Shown in pieces: positions 56,301 to 64,000 of a stretch of DNA of 64,000 nucleotides (positions are counted from its first letter, which is position 1; the number at the start of each line of letters is the position of its first letter). Origin of the DNA: Limnomonas spitsbergensis (lineage: Eukaryota; Chlorophyta; Chlorophyceae; Chlamydomonadales); assembly GCA_037349105.1 (NCBI GenBank), contig JAYJMM010000036.1:1834001-1898000 (forward strand). The letters are read 5' to 3'. The position numbers and the translations under genes are program-made. Under the pieces are notes generated by a model. It searched no databases. It saw only the letters and a list, made by a program, of their open reading frames with translations, and was not told the DNA's origin.

Positions 56301-59300
56301 CTGGGCTGGGCTGGGCTGGGCTGGGCTGGGCTGGGCTGGGCTGGGCTGGGCTGGGCTGGGCTGGGCTGGGCTGGGCTGGGCTGGGCTGGGCTGGGCTGGG
56401 CTGGGCTGGGCTGGGCTGGGCTGGGCTGGGCTGGGCTGGGCTGGGCTGGGCTGGGCTGGGCTGGGCTGGGCTGGGCTGGGCTGGGCTGGGCTGGGCTGGG
56501 CTGGGCTGGGCTGGGCTGGGCTGGGCTGGGCTGGGCTGGGCTGGGCTGGGCTGGGCTGGGCTGGGCTGGGCTGGGCTGGGCTGGGCTGGGCTGGGCTGGG
56601 CTGGGCTGGGCTGGGCTGGGCTGGGCTGGGCTGGGCTGGGCTGGGCTGGGCTGGGCTGGGCTGGGCTGGGCTGGGCTGGGCTGGGCTGGGCTGGGCTGGG
56701 CTGGGCTGGGCTGGGCTGGGCTGGGCTGGGCTGGGCTGGGCTGGGCTGGGCTGGGCTGGGCTGGGCTGGGCTGGGCTGGGCTGGGCTGGGCTGGGCTGGG
56801 CTGGGCTGGGCTGGGCTGGGCTGGGCTGGGCTGGGCTGGGCTGGGCTGGGCTGGGCTGGGCTGGGCTGGGCTGGGCTGGGCTGGGCTGGGCTGGGCTGGG
56901 CTGGGCTGGGCTGGGCTGGGCTGGGCTGGGCTGGGCTGGGCTGGGCTGGGCTGGGCTGGGCTGGGCTGGGCTGGGCTGGGCTGGGCTGGGCTGGGCTGGG
57001 CTGGGCTGGGCTGGGCTGGGCTGGGCTGGGCTGGGCTGGGCTGGGCTGGGCTGGGCTGGGCTGGGCTGGGCTGGGCTGGGCTGGGCTGGGCTGGGCTGGG
57101 CTGGGCTGGGCTGGGCTGGGCTGGGCTGGGCTGGGCTGGGCTGGGCTGGGCTGGGCTGGGCTGGGCTGGCTGGGCTGGGCTGGGCTGGGCTGGGCTGGGC
57201 TGGGCTGGGCTGGGCTGGGCTGGGCTGGGCTGGGCTGGGCTGGGCTGGGCTGGGCTGGGCTGGGCTGGGCTGGGCTGGGCTGGGCTGGGCTGGGCTGGGC
57301 TGGGCTGGGCTGGGCTGGGCTGGGCTGGGCTGGGCTGGGCTGGGCTGGGCTGGGCTGGGCTGGGCTGGGCTGGGCTGGGCTGGGCTGGGCTGGGCTGGGC
57401 TGGGCTGGCTGGGCTGGGCTGGGCTGGGCTGGGCTGGGCTGGGCTGGGCTGGGCTGGGCTGGGCTGGGCTGGGCTGGGCTGGGCTGGGCTGGGCTGGGCT
57501 GGGCTGGGCTGGGCTGGGCTGGGCTGGGCTGGGCTGGGCTGGGCTGGGCTGGGCTGGGCTGGGCTGGGCTGGGCTGGGCTGGGCTGGGCTGGGCTGGGCT
57601 GGGCTGGGCTGGGCTGGGCTGGGCTGGGCTGGGCTGGGCTGGGCTGGGCTGGGCTGGGCTGGGCTGGGCTGGGCTGGGCTGGGCTGGGCTGGGCTGGGCT
57701 GGGCTGGGCTGGGCTGGGCTGGGCTGGGCTGGGCTGGGCTGGGCTGGGCTGGGCTGGGCTGGGCTGGGCTGGGCTGGGCTGGGCTGGGCTGGGCTGGGCT
57801 GGGCTGGGCTGGGCTGGGCTGGGCTGGGCTGGGCTGGGCTGGGCTGGGCTGGGCTGGGCTGGGCTGGGCTGGGCTGGGCTGGGCTGGGCTGGGCTGGGCT
57901 GGGCTGGGCTGGGCTGGGCTGGGCTGGGCTGGGCTGGGCTGGGCTGGGCTGGGCTGGGCTGGGCTGGGCTGGGCTGGGCTGGGCTGGGCTGGGCTGGGCT
58001 GGGCTGGGCTGGGCTGGGCTGGGCTGGGCTGGGCTGGGCTGGGCTGGGCTGGGCTGGGCTGGGCTGGGCTGGGCTGGGCTGGGCTGGGCTGGGCTGGGCT
58101 GGGCTGGGCTGGGCTGGCTGGGCTGGGCTGGGCTGGGCTGGGCTGGGCTGGGCTGGGCTGGGCTGGGCTGGGCTGGGCTGGGCTGGGCTGGGCTGGGCTG
58201 GGCTGGGCTGGGCTGGGCTGGGCTGGGCTGGGCTGGGCTGGGCTGGGCTGGGCTGGGCTGGGCTGGGCTGGGCTGGGCTGGGCTGGGCTGGGCTGGGCTG
58301 GGCTGGGCTGGGCTGGGCTGGGCTGGGCTGGGCTGGGCTGGGCTGGGCTGGGCTGGGCTGGGCTGGGCTGGGCTGGGCTGGGCTGGGCTGGGCTGGGCTG
58401 GGCTGGGCTGGGCTGGGCTGGGCTGGGCTGGGCTGGGCTGGGCTGGGCTGGGCTGGGCTGGGCTGGGCTGGGCTGGGCTGGGCTGGGCTGGGCTGGGCTG
58501 GGCTGGGCTGGGCTGGGCTGGGCTGGGCTGGGCTGGGCTGGGCTGGGCTGGGCTGGGCTGGGCTGGGCTGGGCTGGGCTGGGCTGGGCTGGGCTGGGCTG
58601 GGCTGGGCTGGGCTGGGCTGGGCTGGGCTGGGCTGGGCTGGGCTGGGCTGGGCTGGGCTGGGCTGGGCTGGGCTGGGCTGGGCTGGGCTGGGCTGGGCTG
58701 GGCTGGGCTGGGCTGGGCTGGGCTGGGCTGGGCTGGGCTGGGCTGGGCTGGGCTGGGCTGGGCTGGGCTGGGCTGGGCTGGGCTGGGCTGGGCTGGGCTG
58801 GGCTGGGCTGGGCTGGGCTGGGCTGGGCTGGGCTGGGCTGGGCTGGGCTGGGCTGGGCTGGGCTGGGCTGGGCTGGGCTGGGCTGGGCTGGGCTGGGCTG
58901 GGCTGGGCTGGGCTGGGCTGGGCTGGGCTGGGCTGGGCTGGGCTGGGCTGGGCTGGGCTGGGCTGGGCTGGGCTGGGCTGGGCTGGGCTGGGCTGGGCTG
59001 GGCTGGGCTGGGCTGGGCTGGGCTGGGCTGGGCTGGGCTGGGCTGGGCTGGGCTGGGCTGGGCTGGGCTGGGCTGGGCTGGGCTGGGCTGGGCTGGGCTG
59101 GGCTGGGCTGGGCTGGGCTGGGCTGGGCTGGGCTGGGCTGGGCTGGGCTGGGCTGGGCTGGGCTGGGCTGGGCTGGGCTGGGCTGGGCTGGGCTGGGCTG
59201 GGCTGGGCTGGGCTGGGCTGGGCTGGGCTGGGCTGGGCTGGGCTGGGCTGGGCTGGGCTGGGCTGGGCTGGGCTGGGCTGGGCTGGGCTGGGCTGGGCTG

Positions 59301-62098
59301 GGCTGGGCTGGGCTGGGCTGGGCTGGGCTGGGCTGGGCTGGGCTGGGCTGGGCTGGGCTGGGCTGGGCTGGGCTGGGCTGGGCTGGGCTGGGCTGGGCTG
59401 GGCTGGGCTGGGCTGGGCTGGGCTGGGCTGGGCTGGGCTGGGCTGGGCTGGGCTGGGCTGGGCTGGGCTGGGCTGGGCTGGGCTGGGCTGGGCTGGGCTG
59501 GGCTGGGCTGGGCTGGGCTGGGCTGGGCTGGGCTGGGCTGGGCTGGGCTGGGCTGGGCTGGGCTGGGCTGGGCTGGGCTGGGCTGGGCTGGGCTGGGCTG
59601 GGCTGGGCTGGGCTGGGCTGGGCTGGGCTGGGCTGGGCTGGGCTGGGCTGGGCTGGGCTGGGCTGGGCTGGGCTGGGCTGGGCTGGGCTGGGCTGGGCTG
59701 GGCTGGGCTGGGCTGGGCTGGGCTGGGCTGGGCTGGGCTGGGCTGGGCTGGGCTGGCTGGGCTGGGCTGGGCTGGGCTGGGCTGGGCTGGGCTGGGCTGG
59801 GCTGGGCTGGGCTGGGCTGGGCTGGGCTGGGCTGGGCTGGGCTGGGCTGGGCTGGCTGGGCTGGGCTGGGCTGGGCTGGGCTGGGCTGGGCTGGGCTGGG
59901 CTGGGCTGGGCTGGGCTGGGCTGGGCTGGGCTGGGCTGGGCTGGGCTGGGCTGGGCTGGGCTGGGCTGGGCTGGGCTGGGCTGGGCTGGGCTGGGCTGGG
60001 CTGGGCTGGGCTGGGCTGGGCTGGGCTGGGCTGGGCTGGGCTGGGCTGGGCTGGGCTGGGCTGGGCTGGGCTGGGCTGGGCTGGGCTGGGCTGGGCTGGG
60101 CTGGGCTGGGCTGGGCTGGGCTGGGCTGGGCTGGGCTGGGCTGGGCTGGGCTGGGCTGGGCTGGGCTGGGCTGGGCTGGGCTGGGCTGGGCTGGGCTGGG
60201 CTGGGCTGGGCTGGGCTGGGCTGGGCTGGGCTGGGCTGGGCTGGGCTGGGCTGGGCTGGGCTGGGCTGGGCTGGGCTGGGCTGGGCTGGGCTGGGCTGGG
60301 CTGGGCTGGGCTGGGCTGGGCTGGGCTGGGCTGGGCTGGGCTGGGCTGGGCTGGGCTGGGCTGGGCTGGGCTGGGCTGGGCTGGGCTGGCTGGGCTGGGC
60401 TGGGCTGGGCTGGGCTGGGCTGGGCTGGGCTGGGCTGGGCTGGGCTGGGCTGGGCTGGGCTGGGCTGGGCTGGGCTGGGCTGGGCTGGGCTGGGCTGGGC
60501 TGGGCTGGGCTGGGCTGGGCTGGGCTGGGCTGGGCTGGGCTGGGCTGGGCTGGGCTGGGCTGGGCTGGCTGGGCTGGGCTGGGCTGGGCTGGGCTGGGCT
60601 GGGCTGGGCTGGGCTGGGCTGGGCTGGGCTGGGCTGGGCTGGGCTGGGCTGGGCTGGGCTGGGCTGGGCTGGGCTGGGCTGGGCTGGGCTGGGCTGGGCT
60701 GGGCTGGGCTGGGCTGGGCTGGGCTGGGCTGGGCTGGGCTGGGCTGGGCTGGGCTGGGCTGGGCTGGGCTGGGCTGGGCTGGGCTGGGCTGGGCTGGGCT
60801 GGGCTGGGCTGGGCTGGGCTGGGCTGGGCTGGGCTGGGCTGGGCTGGGCTGGGCTGGGCTGGGCTGGGCTGGGCTGGGCTGGGCTGGGCTGGGCTGGGCT
60901 GGGCTGGGCTGGGCTGGGCTGGGCTGGGCTGGGCTGGGCTGGGCTGGGCTGGGCTGGGCTGGGCTGGGCTGGGCTGGGCTGGGCTGGGCTGGGCTGGGCT
61001 GGGCTGGGCTGGGCTGGGCTGGGCTGGGCTGGGCTGGGCTGGGCTGGGCTGGGCTGGGCTGGGCTGGGCTGGGCTGGGCTGGGCTGGGCTGGGCTGGGCT
61101 GGGCTGGGCTGGGCTGGGCTGGGCTGGGCTGGGCTGGGCTGGGCTGGGCTGGGCTGGGCTGGGCTGGGCTGGGCTGGGCTGGGCTGGGCTGGGCTGGGCT
61201 GGGCTGGGCTGGGCTGGGCTGGGCTGGGCTGGGCTGGGCTGGGCTGGGCTGGGCTGGGCTGGGCTGGGCTGGGCTGGGCTGGGCTGGGCTGGGCTGGGCT
61301 GGGCTGGGCTGGGCTGGGCTGGGCTGGGCTGGGCTGGGCTGGGCTGGGCTGGGCTGGGCTGGGCTGGGCTGGGCTGGGCTCAGACCAGGAGGCGATGTGC
61401 TAAATGCAAGCGAGACAAATGGGCTTGGATGCAAGGTTAGTGTGAACTGGTTGGACAACTGTACTGGGCTGGTTTGCATTGAACTGTACTGGGCTGGCTT
61501 TCATTGGACAGGGCTGGACTGGGTTGCGCTGGTTGTACCAAACTTGATCGGCACTCTTGAAATGAAGGCTGGCCGCAAAAACTGCAAGGTTTGCCCAACG
61601 CTGGGACTTAACCCTAAACCATAAGCCCTAAACTAGGCCCATCTGCTTGTAATCTTGGGCGGCGTCTCACCCACCTTAACTTGGCCTGGCTTGATTTTCT
61701 TGTTTTCCTTTTGATTATTTTGGCTCAGGTGACACTAAGCGGCTCAGTTTAAGCCGGATTGTACTTCCTAGTTACAAAGTTACGACAGGATGCCCTAAAC
61801 AGGATGCTCTAAACCCTATACCCTATACCCTAAACCCTAAACCCTAAATCATGGGGCCTGGTCTTCATACATCTCGGCCCCATGATTCAGGTTGAGCCGG
61901 ATTTGCTGCCATGACTCTGGCACTGTTATTATCCTGTAGGACGGAAGCGCGCTGGTGCATGTGCATGGTCAGCTGAAGCTGCAGGGCATGACTGGGGCCG
62001 GGAACAAGCCGACGCCGTTCACCGAGGTGTTCATCCTCAGCCAGATGTCCCCCGGGAAGTACTACGTGGCCAGCCAGATCCATCGAATGGTGCGGTAG
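44247..62098 (+). CDS. MKK3-type MAP kinase kinase with NTF2-like domain; partial and disrupted
   Basis: Exons 44247-44303, 44598-44699, 45259-45345, 53718-53887, 54100-54240, 54443-54472, 54716-54849 and 61940-62098 encode about 290 residues. The kinase part shows [24 protein letters not shown] (catalytic loop), ITDFGIS, a T-x5-T activation segment (TMAVCNT) as in plant MAPKKs, [11 protein letters not shown] and [17 protein letters not shown]. The C-terminal part is NTF2-like; a MAPKK joined to NTF2 is the plant MKK3 architecture, and [10 protein letters not shown] also fits MKK3. MKK3 relays MAPKKK signals to MAP kinases in the cytosol and nucleus. The N-lobe (Gly loop, catalytic Lys) is not found upstream in the window. 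Lesions: TAG at 53766-53768, a 2-bp insertion at 53799-53800, one base short at the 54,716 acceptor, and no exon found for the first NTF2 helix. Confidence 0.85.
44598..44699 (+). CDS. MKK3-like exon B (catalytic loop, first half)
   Basis: Between tgatcag and gtaacg, 34 codons from [15 protein letters not shown] to HMVHRDIK. It carries the HRD catalytic Asp and the following Lys. The intron that follows contains four degraded copies of the VHRDIK-coding end. Confidence 0.9.
44680..45050 (+). repeat. Intronic echoes of the VHRDIK exon end
   Basis: The coding end GGTGCACCGCGACATTAAG of exon B recurs as GGTGCACCACGACATCAAG (44,794), CAGTCCATTCCGACATCAA (44,872), GGTGCATTGCGACATCAAG (44,960) and, weaker, near 45,030. 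Between copies, GCGGAGGGGAATGCCTCCCT and TATGCTTTC also repeat. Units are about 80-110 bp and well diverged, so this expansion is older. Confidence 0.85.
45259..45345 (+). CDS. MKK3-like exon C (DFG and activation segment)
   Basis: Between cccaacag and gtgagg, 29 codons: [18 protein letters not shown] then [11 protein letters not shown]. The DFG Asp is present. It ends inside the T-x5-T activation motif, completed by CNT of the next exon 8.4 kb away. Confidence 0.9.
45536..45650 (-). mobile_element. Possible SINE related to the one at 7,955
   Basis: On the - strand AGGCCCAATTGGTAGGCCAC resembles a tRNA head, followed by CAGAGCTTTTACCCCCCCCC, similar to CAGACGATCTTCTATCCCCC after the head at 7,955. 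Similarity is patchy and no target duplication was identified. Confidence 0.25.
46090..46127 (+). mobile_element. SINE-like element copy at 46,090
   Basis: GGCCGAGCCTTTGCAGCATG then GCCCAGAGGTGTAACAGG, close to the core. It lies immediately before the 45-bp satellite within the MKK3-like intron. Confidence 0.4.
46131..46314. repeat. 45-bp satellite, four units
   Basis: TGATGCACAACAAGGTGCTG, CCTCCCACCCGTGCATAGGC, ATATC repeated four times in the MKK3-like intron. It shares the CACAACAAG/GTGCATAG flavour of the later 43-bp satellite, but I do not see a direct alignment. Confidence 0.9.
47283..47371 (-). tRNA. tRNA-Ala (AGC) with 16-nt intron
   Basis: Full cloverleaf on the - strand: acceptor GGGGTCT/AGACTCC with discriminator A, D-arm GCTC/GAGC with 8-nt loop, anticodon stem CCCGC/GCGGG with loop TTAGCAT, T-arm GGGGG/CCCTC. 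The acceptor has G3-U70, the alanine identity pair. A 16-nt intron (47319-47334) sits after position 37, the canonical site. Without it the tRNA is 73 nt. The T-loop reads ATCGATA instead of TTCGANN, so box B has one mismatch. It lies antisense inside the 8.4-kb MKK3-like intron. Confidence 0.92.
49255..53730. repeat. 43-bp satellite abutting the kinase exon D acceptor (about 103 units)
   Basis: Unit: GTGCAACATCCCCTGTTGCA, TAGTGCAGCACCTCATCACC, TCT. TGCAAC and GTTGCA form a 6-bp stem, so each unit can make a hairpin. TTGCATAG|TGCA is also the real acceptor of exon D. The first units near 49,325 read TAGTGCAACACCTTCTCGCT, closest to the exon start TAGTGCAACACCTTCTTGGG. Longer blocks recur (for example 51,280-51,530 and 52,050-52,300), showing segment-scale duplication. 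Confidence 0.97.
53718..53887 (+). pseudogene. MKK3-like exon D with nonsense and frameshift lesions
   Basis: The acceptor ttgcatag is the last unit edge of the 43-bp satellite. The frame reads [16 protein letters not shown], then TAG at 53766-53768 (one C-to-T step from CAG), then [10 protein letters not shown]. Two extra bases (TA) at 53799-53800 shift the frame; skipping them gives [17 protein letters not shown] and on to FELMIQ before gtgggg. The exon is 170 nt, exactly two more than the phase-0 length its neighbours need. Family residues are otherwise kept, so the damage is recent or a sequence error. Confidence 0.85.
53878..54065 (+). repeat. Echoes of the exon D donor region
   Basis: ATGATCCAG|gtgggggcgattcagctac recurs as TATAATCCAGGGAGGGCGGT (53,981) and TAAATCCAGGTGTGGAATTG (54,026), each followed by TCAGCTAC, with a weaker copy near 53,930. 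Degenerate units of about 45-55 bp fill the short intron. Confidence 0.75.
54100..54240 (+). CDS. MKK3-like exon E (kinase C-lobe end)
   Basis: Acceptor ccgcaccag, donor gtgcgc, 47 codons: [18 protein letters not shown], then [20 protein letters not shown] and GHAFKTK. It contains the subdomain XI Arg of the kinase fold. Intact. Confidence 0.9.
54443..54472 (+). CDS. MKK3-like micro-exon F (NTF2 start)
   Basis: Ten codons, [10 protein letters not shown], between aaccctaag and gtgaga. It fits the LY-x-x-[DN]-[ST]-S segment that precedes the FxxEG turn in NTF2-like folds. The first NTF2 helix expected before it is not seen. The acceptor lies at the end of a degenerate ccctaaa-like tract. Confidence 0.55.
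54716..54849 (+). CDS. MKK3-like exon G (NTF2 core)
   Basis: The frame reads [18 protein letters not shown], then [20 protein letters not shown] and GHALGV, ending at the donor gtgagg; this is the G-x-x-x-I-x-x-K-L core of NTF2. To join exon F in frame it needs GTG-TTC, but after the AG at 54714-54715 only TG-TTC remains. Either one base is lost at the acceptor or the junction is non-canonical. Confidence 0.75.
54811..55100 (+). repeat. Echoes of the NTF2 exon G end and donor
   Basis: The exon end GTGGACGGCCATGCGCTGGG CGTG plus donor gtgaggaggatgggg recurs at about 54,933 and 55,046 as GTGGACGGCCAGGCGCTGGG CGTG-gtgaggagg. The unit is about 113 bp, and the copies are highly similar. Confidence 0.92.
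55191..61380. repeat. (CTGGG)n array, 6.19 kb
   Basis: About 1,238 pentamers, almost perfect. Exceptions: two CTAGG units near 55,266 and 55,356, and seven single-base deletions (CTGG) near 57,169, 57,409, 58,118, 59,756, 59,855, 60,389 and 60,569. It lies in the MKK3-like intron between exons G and the last exon, with the G-rich strand as the sense strand. No stop in any frame, so huge open frames on both strands are artefacts. Confidence 0.99.
61381..61560. repeat. Degenerate edge of the CTGGG array
   Basis: Three imperfect copies of ACTGGGCTGG followed by TTT/TTG and CATTGGACAG or CATTGAACTG. The same CATTGGACAGAACTGGGCTG stands at 55,180 on the other edge, so the pentamer array grew inside an older, longer repeat. 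Confidence 0.7.
61797..61850. repeat. Interstitial telomere-type tract
   Basis: CCCTATACCCTATACCCTAA then ACCCTAAACCCTAAAT: plant-type CCCTAAA units with variants. Shorter tracts are at 20,960, 21,130, 54,400-54,442 and 61,607, mostly next to splice acceptors. Confidence 0.8.
61940..62098 (+). CDS. MKK3-like terminal exon (NTF2 end)
   Basis: Acceptor atcctgtag, 52 codons and [17 protein letters not shown], then [20 protein letters not shown] and IHRMVR. These are the last strands of an NTF2-like fold. It lies 7.1 kb after exon G because the (CTGGG)n array occupies the intron. Confidence 0.8.
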   Translation, partial: DGSALVHVHGQLKLQGMTGAGNKPTPFTEVFILSQMSPGKYYVASQIHRMVR

Positions 62099-62350
62099 AT
62101 ACTGGCCAGCCAGATCCATCGAATGATGCGGTAGATACGCAGTGGCGAGCCGGGTTTCCCTTTTGGAGGGTGCGGTACCAGGTAGAACTTTGCGAGCCAG
62201 GTTTATCGAAGACATATGTAGTGGATAGTGGCGAGCCGGGTTTTTACTTGTCGGAGCGTGCGGTAGGTAGGTAGTGGTGAGCCAGGTTCATGGAAGTTGC
62301 GGTGGATGGTGGCGAGCCGGGTTTCCTGTTTGCTGCACTGGGTAGGTATC
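62065..62350 (+). repeat. Echoes of the last MKK3-like exon end
   Basis: GGCCAGCCAGATCCATCGAA TGGTGCGGTAGATAC, containing the stop codon, is followed by a near-identical copy at 62,103 and then five decaying units of about 40 bp (GTGGCGAGCCGGGTTT … GTGCGGTAG). Confidence 0.8.
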
Positions 62351-62639
62351 TCGTTTGTGTTTCAGTCCGGCGGAGCATTGTAGTTGATGCATGAGACAGG
62401 TGACGGCAAGCAGCTGGTGGAGCAGATACTGGCAAGGGGTCAGGGATGTAGAACATACAGGAGGTGGGGCTCTGCGTGTTGCACTGACCCTAGGACATTT
62501 TGTGCGAGATGAGTGTATCCAGGTTTTGTTGGACGGTTAAGGAAGAGGATAGTAGGACCAGGCTGGCTTGAGGTGCAGGAGGAAGGGCTTTGAGTTTGCC
62601 GAAAATTCGATGAAGCCTCCATCCTGGCAGCCAGCCTGT

Positions 62640-62707
62640 CAATGACATTACACCTGTGGGCCCTGCTCAAAAAAGGCTCGGCAGCGTGGGCGCCTCACTA
62701 AACAGTT
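62640..62707 (-). mobile_element. SINE-like element copy with 12-bp target duplication
   Basis: Core TCAATGACATTACACCTGTG, then GGGCCCTGCTCAAAAAAGGC on the + strand, flanked by CAGCCAGCCTGT at 62628-62639 and again at 62710-62721. It includes about 20 bp beyond the core, so this copy is slightly longer. Confidence 0.6.
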
Positions 62708-63832
62708 GCCAGCCAGCCTGTGTGGCTTATTGTCGGCGTGGACGATATGCTGATGTATGTAGCAAGGAGGGGGGGGGGCATCAGAGGTAAGCCCAGGGGG
62801 CAAGCATAGGCCATGCATGGGGGCATCAGAGGCATCCTCGATGAAATGAGGAATGTATACATCATTTGTTAGGGGCATGCTTGGGGGGATCGTCAGACGA
62901 TGAGGACGAATGCATTGGGGAGCCGCTGATGAGTGGGGGCATCATGCATGACTTGAAATTTCGTATCCTTCGATGCTGGTGTACTTTTACTTAATTAGGC
63001 TTTGTGTGTCCGCCCCTCCAACCGCCAGACCGAAAGAACGTGTATCTGATGTTCAGGCTGATTATAAGTCAACTGAGAAACTCTAAGTTCTGGGTGCTGT
63101 GCGCCTCGCGACATGATTTTAACATGTCCTGATCTAGGTGGGCAAGTTATCTATTTATGTTCCGCTTACGACGAGTATGTACTGGGCTGATGGGAGCTAC
63201 CACCTTAATTGCACAGTGTACGGTATGTAAATCGACATTAAACTTCAAAAACTAGGCACAGGTCCAGTGCCGGAATAGAACCACAAAGCAAATATCCAAG
63301 AAGGATACATGTGCCCCCTCTTCAAAGAGTGGAGTGTGTACCCCTTCTTCAAGTTTGGGCCACCAGTATGGGATCTGGGCTGCAATTCAAAATACAATTG
63401 CGACACATGCACAACTAAGAGCGAGCTGTTGCAGGGATGGCAGAGCGGAAAATTACTGGACGCTCTTTAGTTATCAGCGGATCAGGATCATAACTTGATC
63501 ATAAATGCCTGACCGATACTGAAACTCTGGCAATCTACCTTTCTGAGTGCAGTCAATTTGGTCTCTGCTTGCTCACTTTAAAATGTGAAGCGCCGGAGAG
63601 AGGAGAAAACTTGAGGAGGCAGCCCGTAGCTATGCTTGAGTGTTTAATCCGCAGATAAATTCGAGACAGACCAACAGACACTACTTCTTGTATGTACAGG
63701 GGGCGACCTTGCCTGCCCACCCCCCTAGTTCAAACAACTCGGCGTTCATATAAAGTAATTTGTCATTAAGGTGGAAGCATGCCAGGTGTCTGGGATGTGC
63801 GTTCCTTGAGACACCACACATGCATTATACTT

Positions 63833-63880
63833 GCAGCCGAGTCTTTTTGAGCAGGGCCTAGAGGTGTTATGTCATTGACC
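63833..63880 (+). mobile_element. SINE-like element copy with 14-bp target duplication
   Basis: GCCGAGTCTTTTTGAGCAGG then GCCTAGAGGTGTTATGTCAT, flanked by CATGCATTATACTT (63819-63832) and CATGCATTCTCCTT (63881-63894), 12 of 14 identical. Confidence 0.6.
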
Positions 63881-64000
63881 CATGCATTCTCCTTGGAGGA
63901 CAGGTTGTGATAACATACGTAAAAAATTGTCAGCCCAGCGGATAATCACATTTGATGCATGGGACAGGTGCCCTCAAACCTGTTCAAGCACGAAATGAAC

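Larger units (their letters stand above)
62351..64000. other. Downstream flank
   Basis: Apart from the two SINE-like insertions at 62,640 and 63,833 I see no gene, array or RNA in this stretch. Confidence 0.5.

Noticed and set aside
55191..61380. A true antibody-type switch region.
   Set aside because: Resemblance is limited to the G-rich pentamer; nothing else in the window fits, and the context is an algal kinase intron.
55128..61624. Open frames of more than 2,000 residues (GLGWA or PSPAQ repeats) over the CTGGG array on both strands.
   Set aside because: A stop-free pentamer repeat is open in every frame. The array lies between two exons of the MKK3-like gene, so it is intronic.
61797..61850. 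A chromosome end or new telomere.
   Set aside because: Only a few degenerate CCCTAAA units within an intron, with coding sequence on both sides.

Overview
The window looks like nuclear DNA of a green alga. It is GC-rich, genes are split by GT-AG introns, plant-type TTTAGGG telomere-like tracts occur inside introns, and the recognisable genes belong to plant-lineage families: a MAPKK of the MKK3 type (kinase plus NTF2-like domain) and proteins with a short ELF3-like signature. The lineage is inferred; no species is claimed. All protein genes are on the + strand; the single tRNA gene is on the - strand inside an intron.

Layout. 1-17,130 is copy 1 of a segmental duplication. It holds an ELF3-like gene (2,426-5,408), short mobile elements, a 22-bp satellite (10,321-14,496), a 24-bp satellite (15,351-16,063) and a C-rich array (16,150-17,128). 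17,187-about 23,145 is single-copy and holds six well-phased exons (584 codons) of a paralogue whose first exon corresponds to exon 3 of the ELF3-like gene; its 5' exons are not adjacent. 23,750-42,762 is copy 2 of the duplication, nearly identical outside the arrays. Copy 2 lacks a 325-bp element seen in copy 1 and carries a longer 22-bp satellite (+510 bp) and a much longer C-rich array. 42,763-62,098 holds the MKK3-like gene from the middle of the kinase domain to the stop. Its introns contain a tRNA-Ala gene, a 4.5-kb 43-bp satellite and a 6.2-kb (CTGGG)n array. 62,099-64,000 has no gene and contains two SINE-like insertions.

Most unusual feature: at seven splice junctions or exon ends in the two single-copy genes, tandem repeats straddle the exon boundary, so the introns carry degraded echoes of exon ends with their donor or acceptor. 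The 43-bp satellite is the extreme case: its unit contains the 3' splice site and first codons of the kinase exon it abuts. Much of the intron bulk here therefore seems to have grown from local tandem duplication of exon-intron boundaries.

The MKK3-like gene has an in-frame TAG, a 2-bp frameshift and a splice acceptor one base short, so it is either decaying or affected by sequence error. Both genes that follow a C-rich array start mid-gene, so the array junctions are rearrangement breakpoints or assembly joins.
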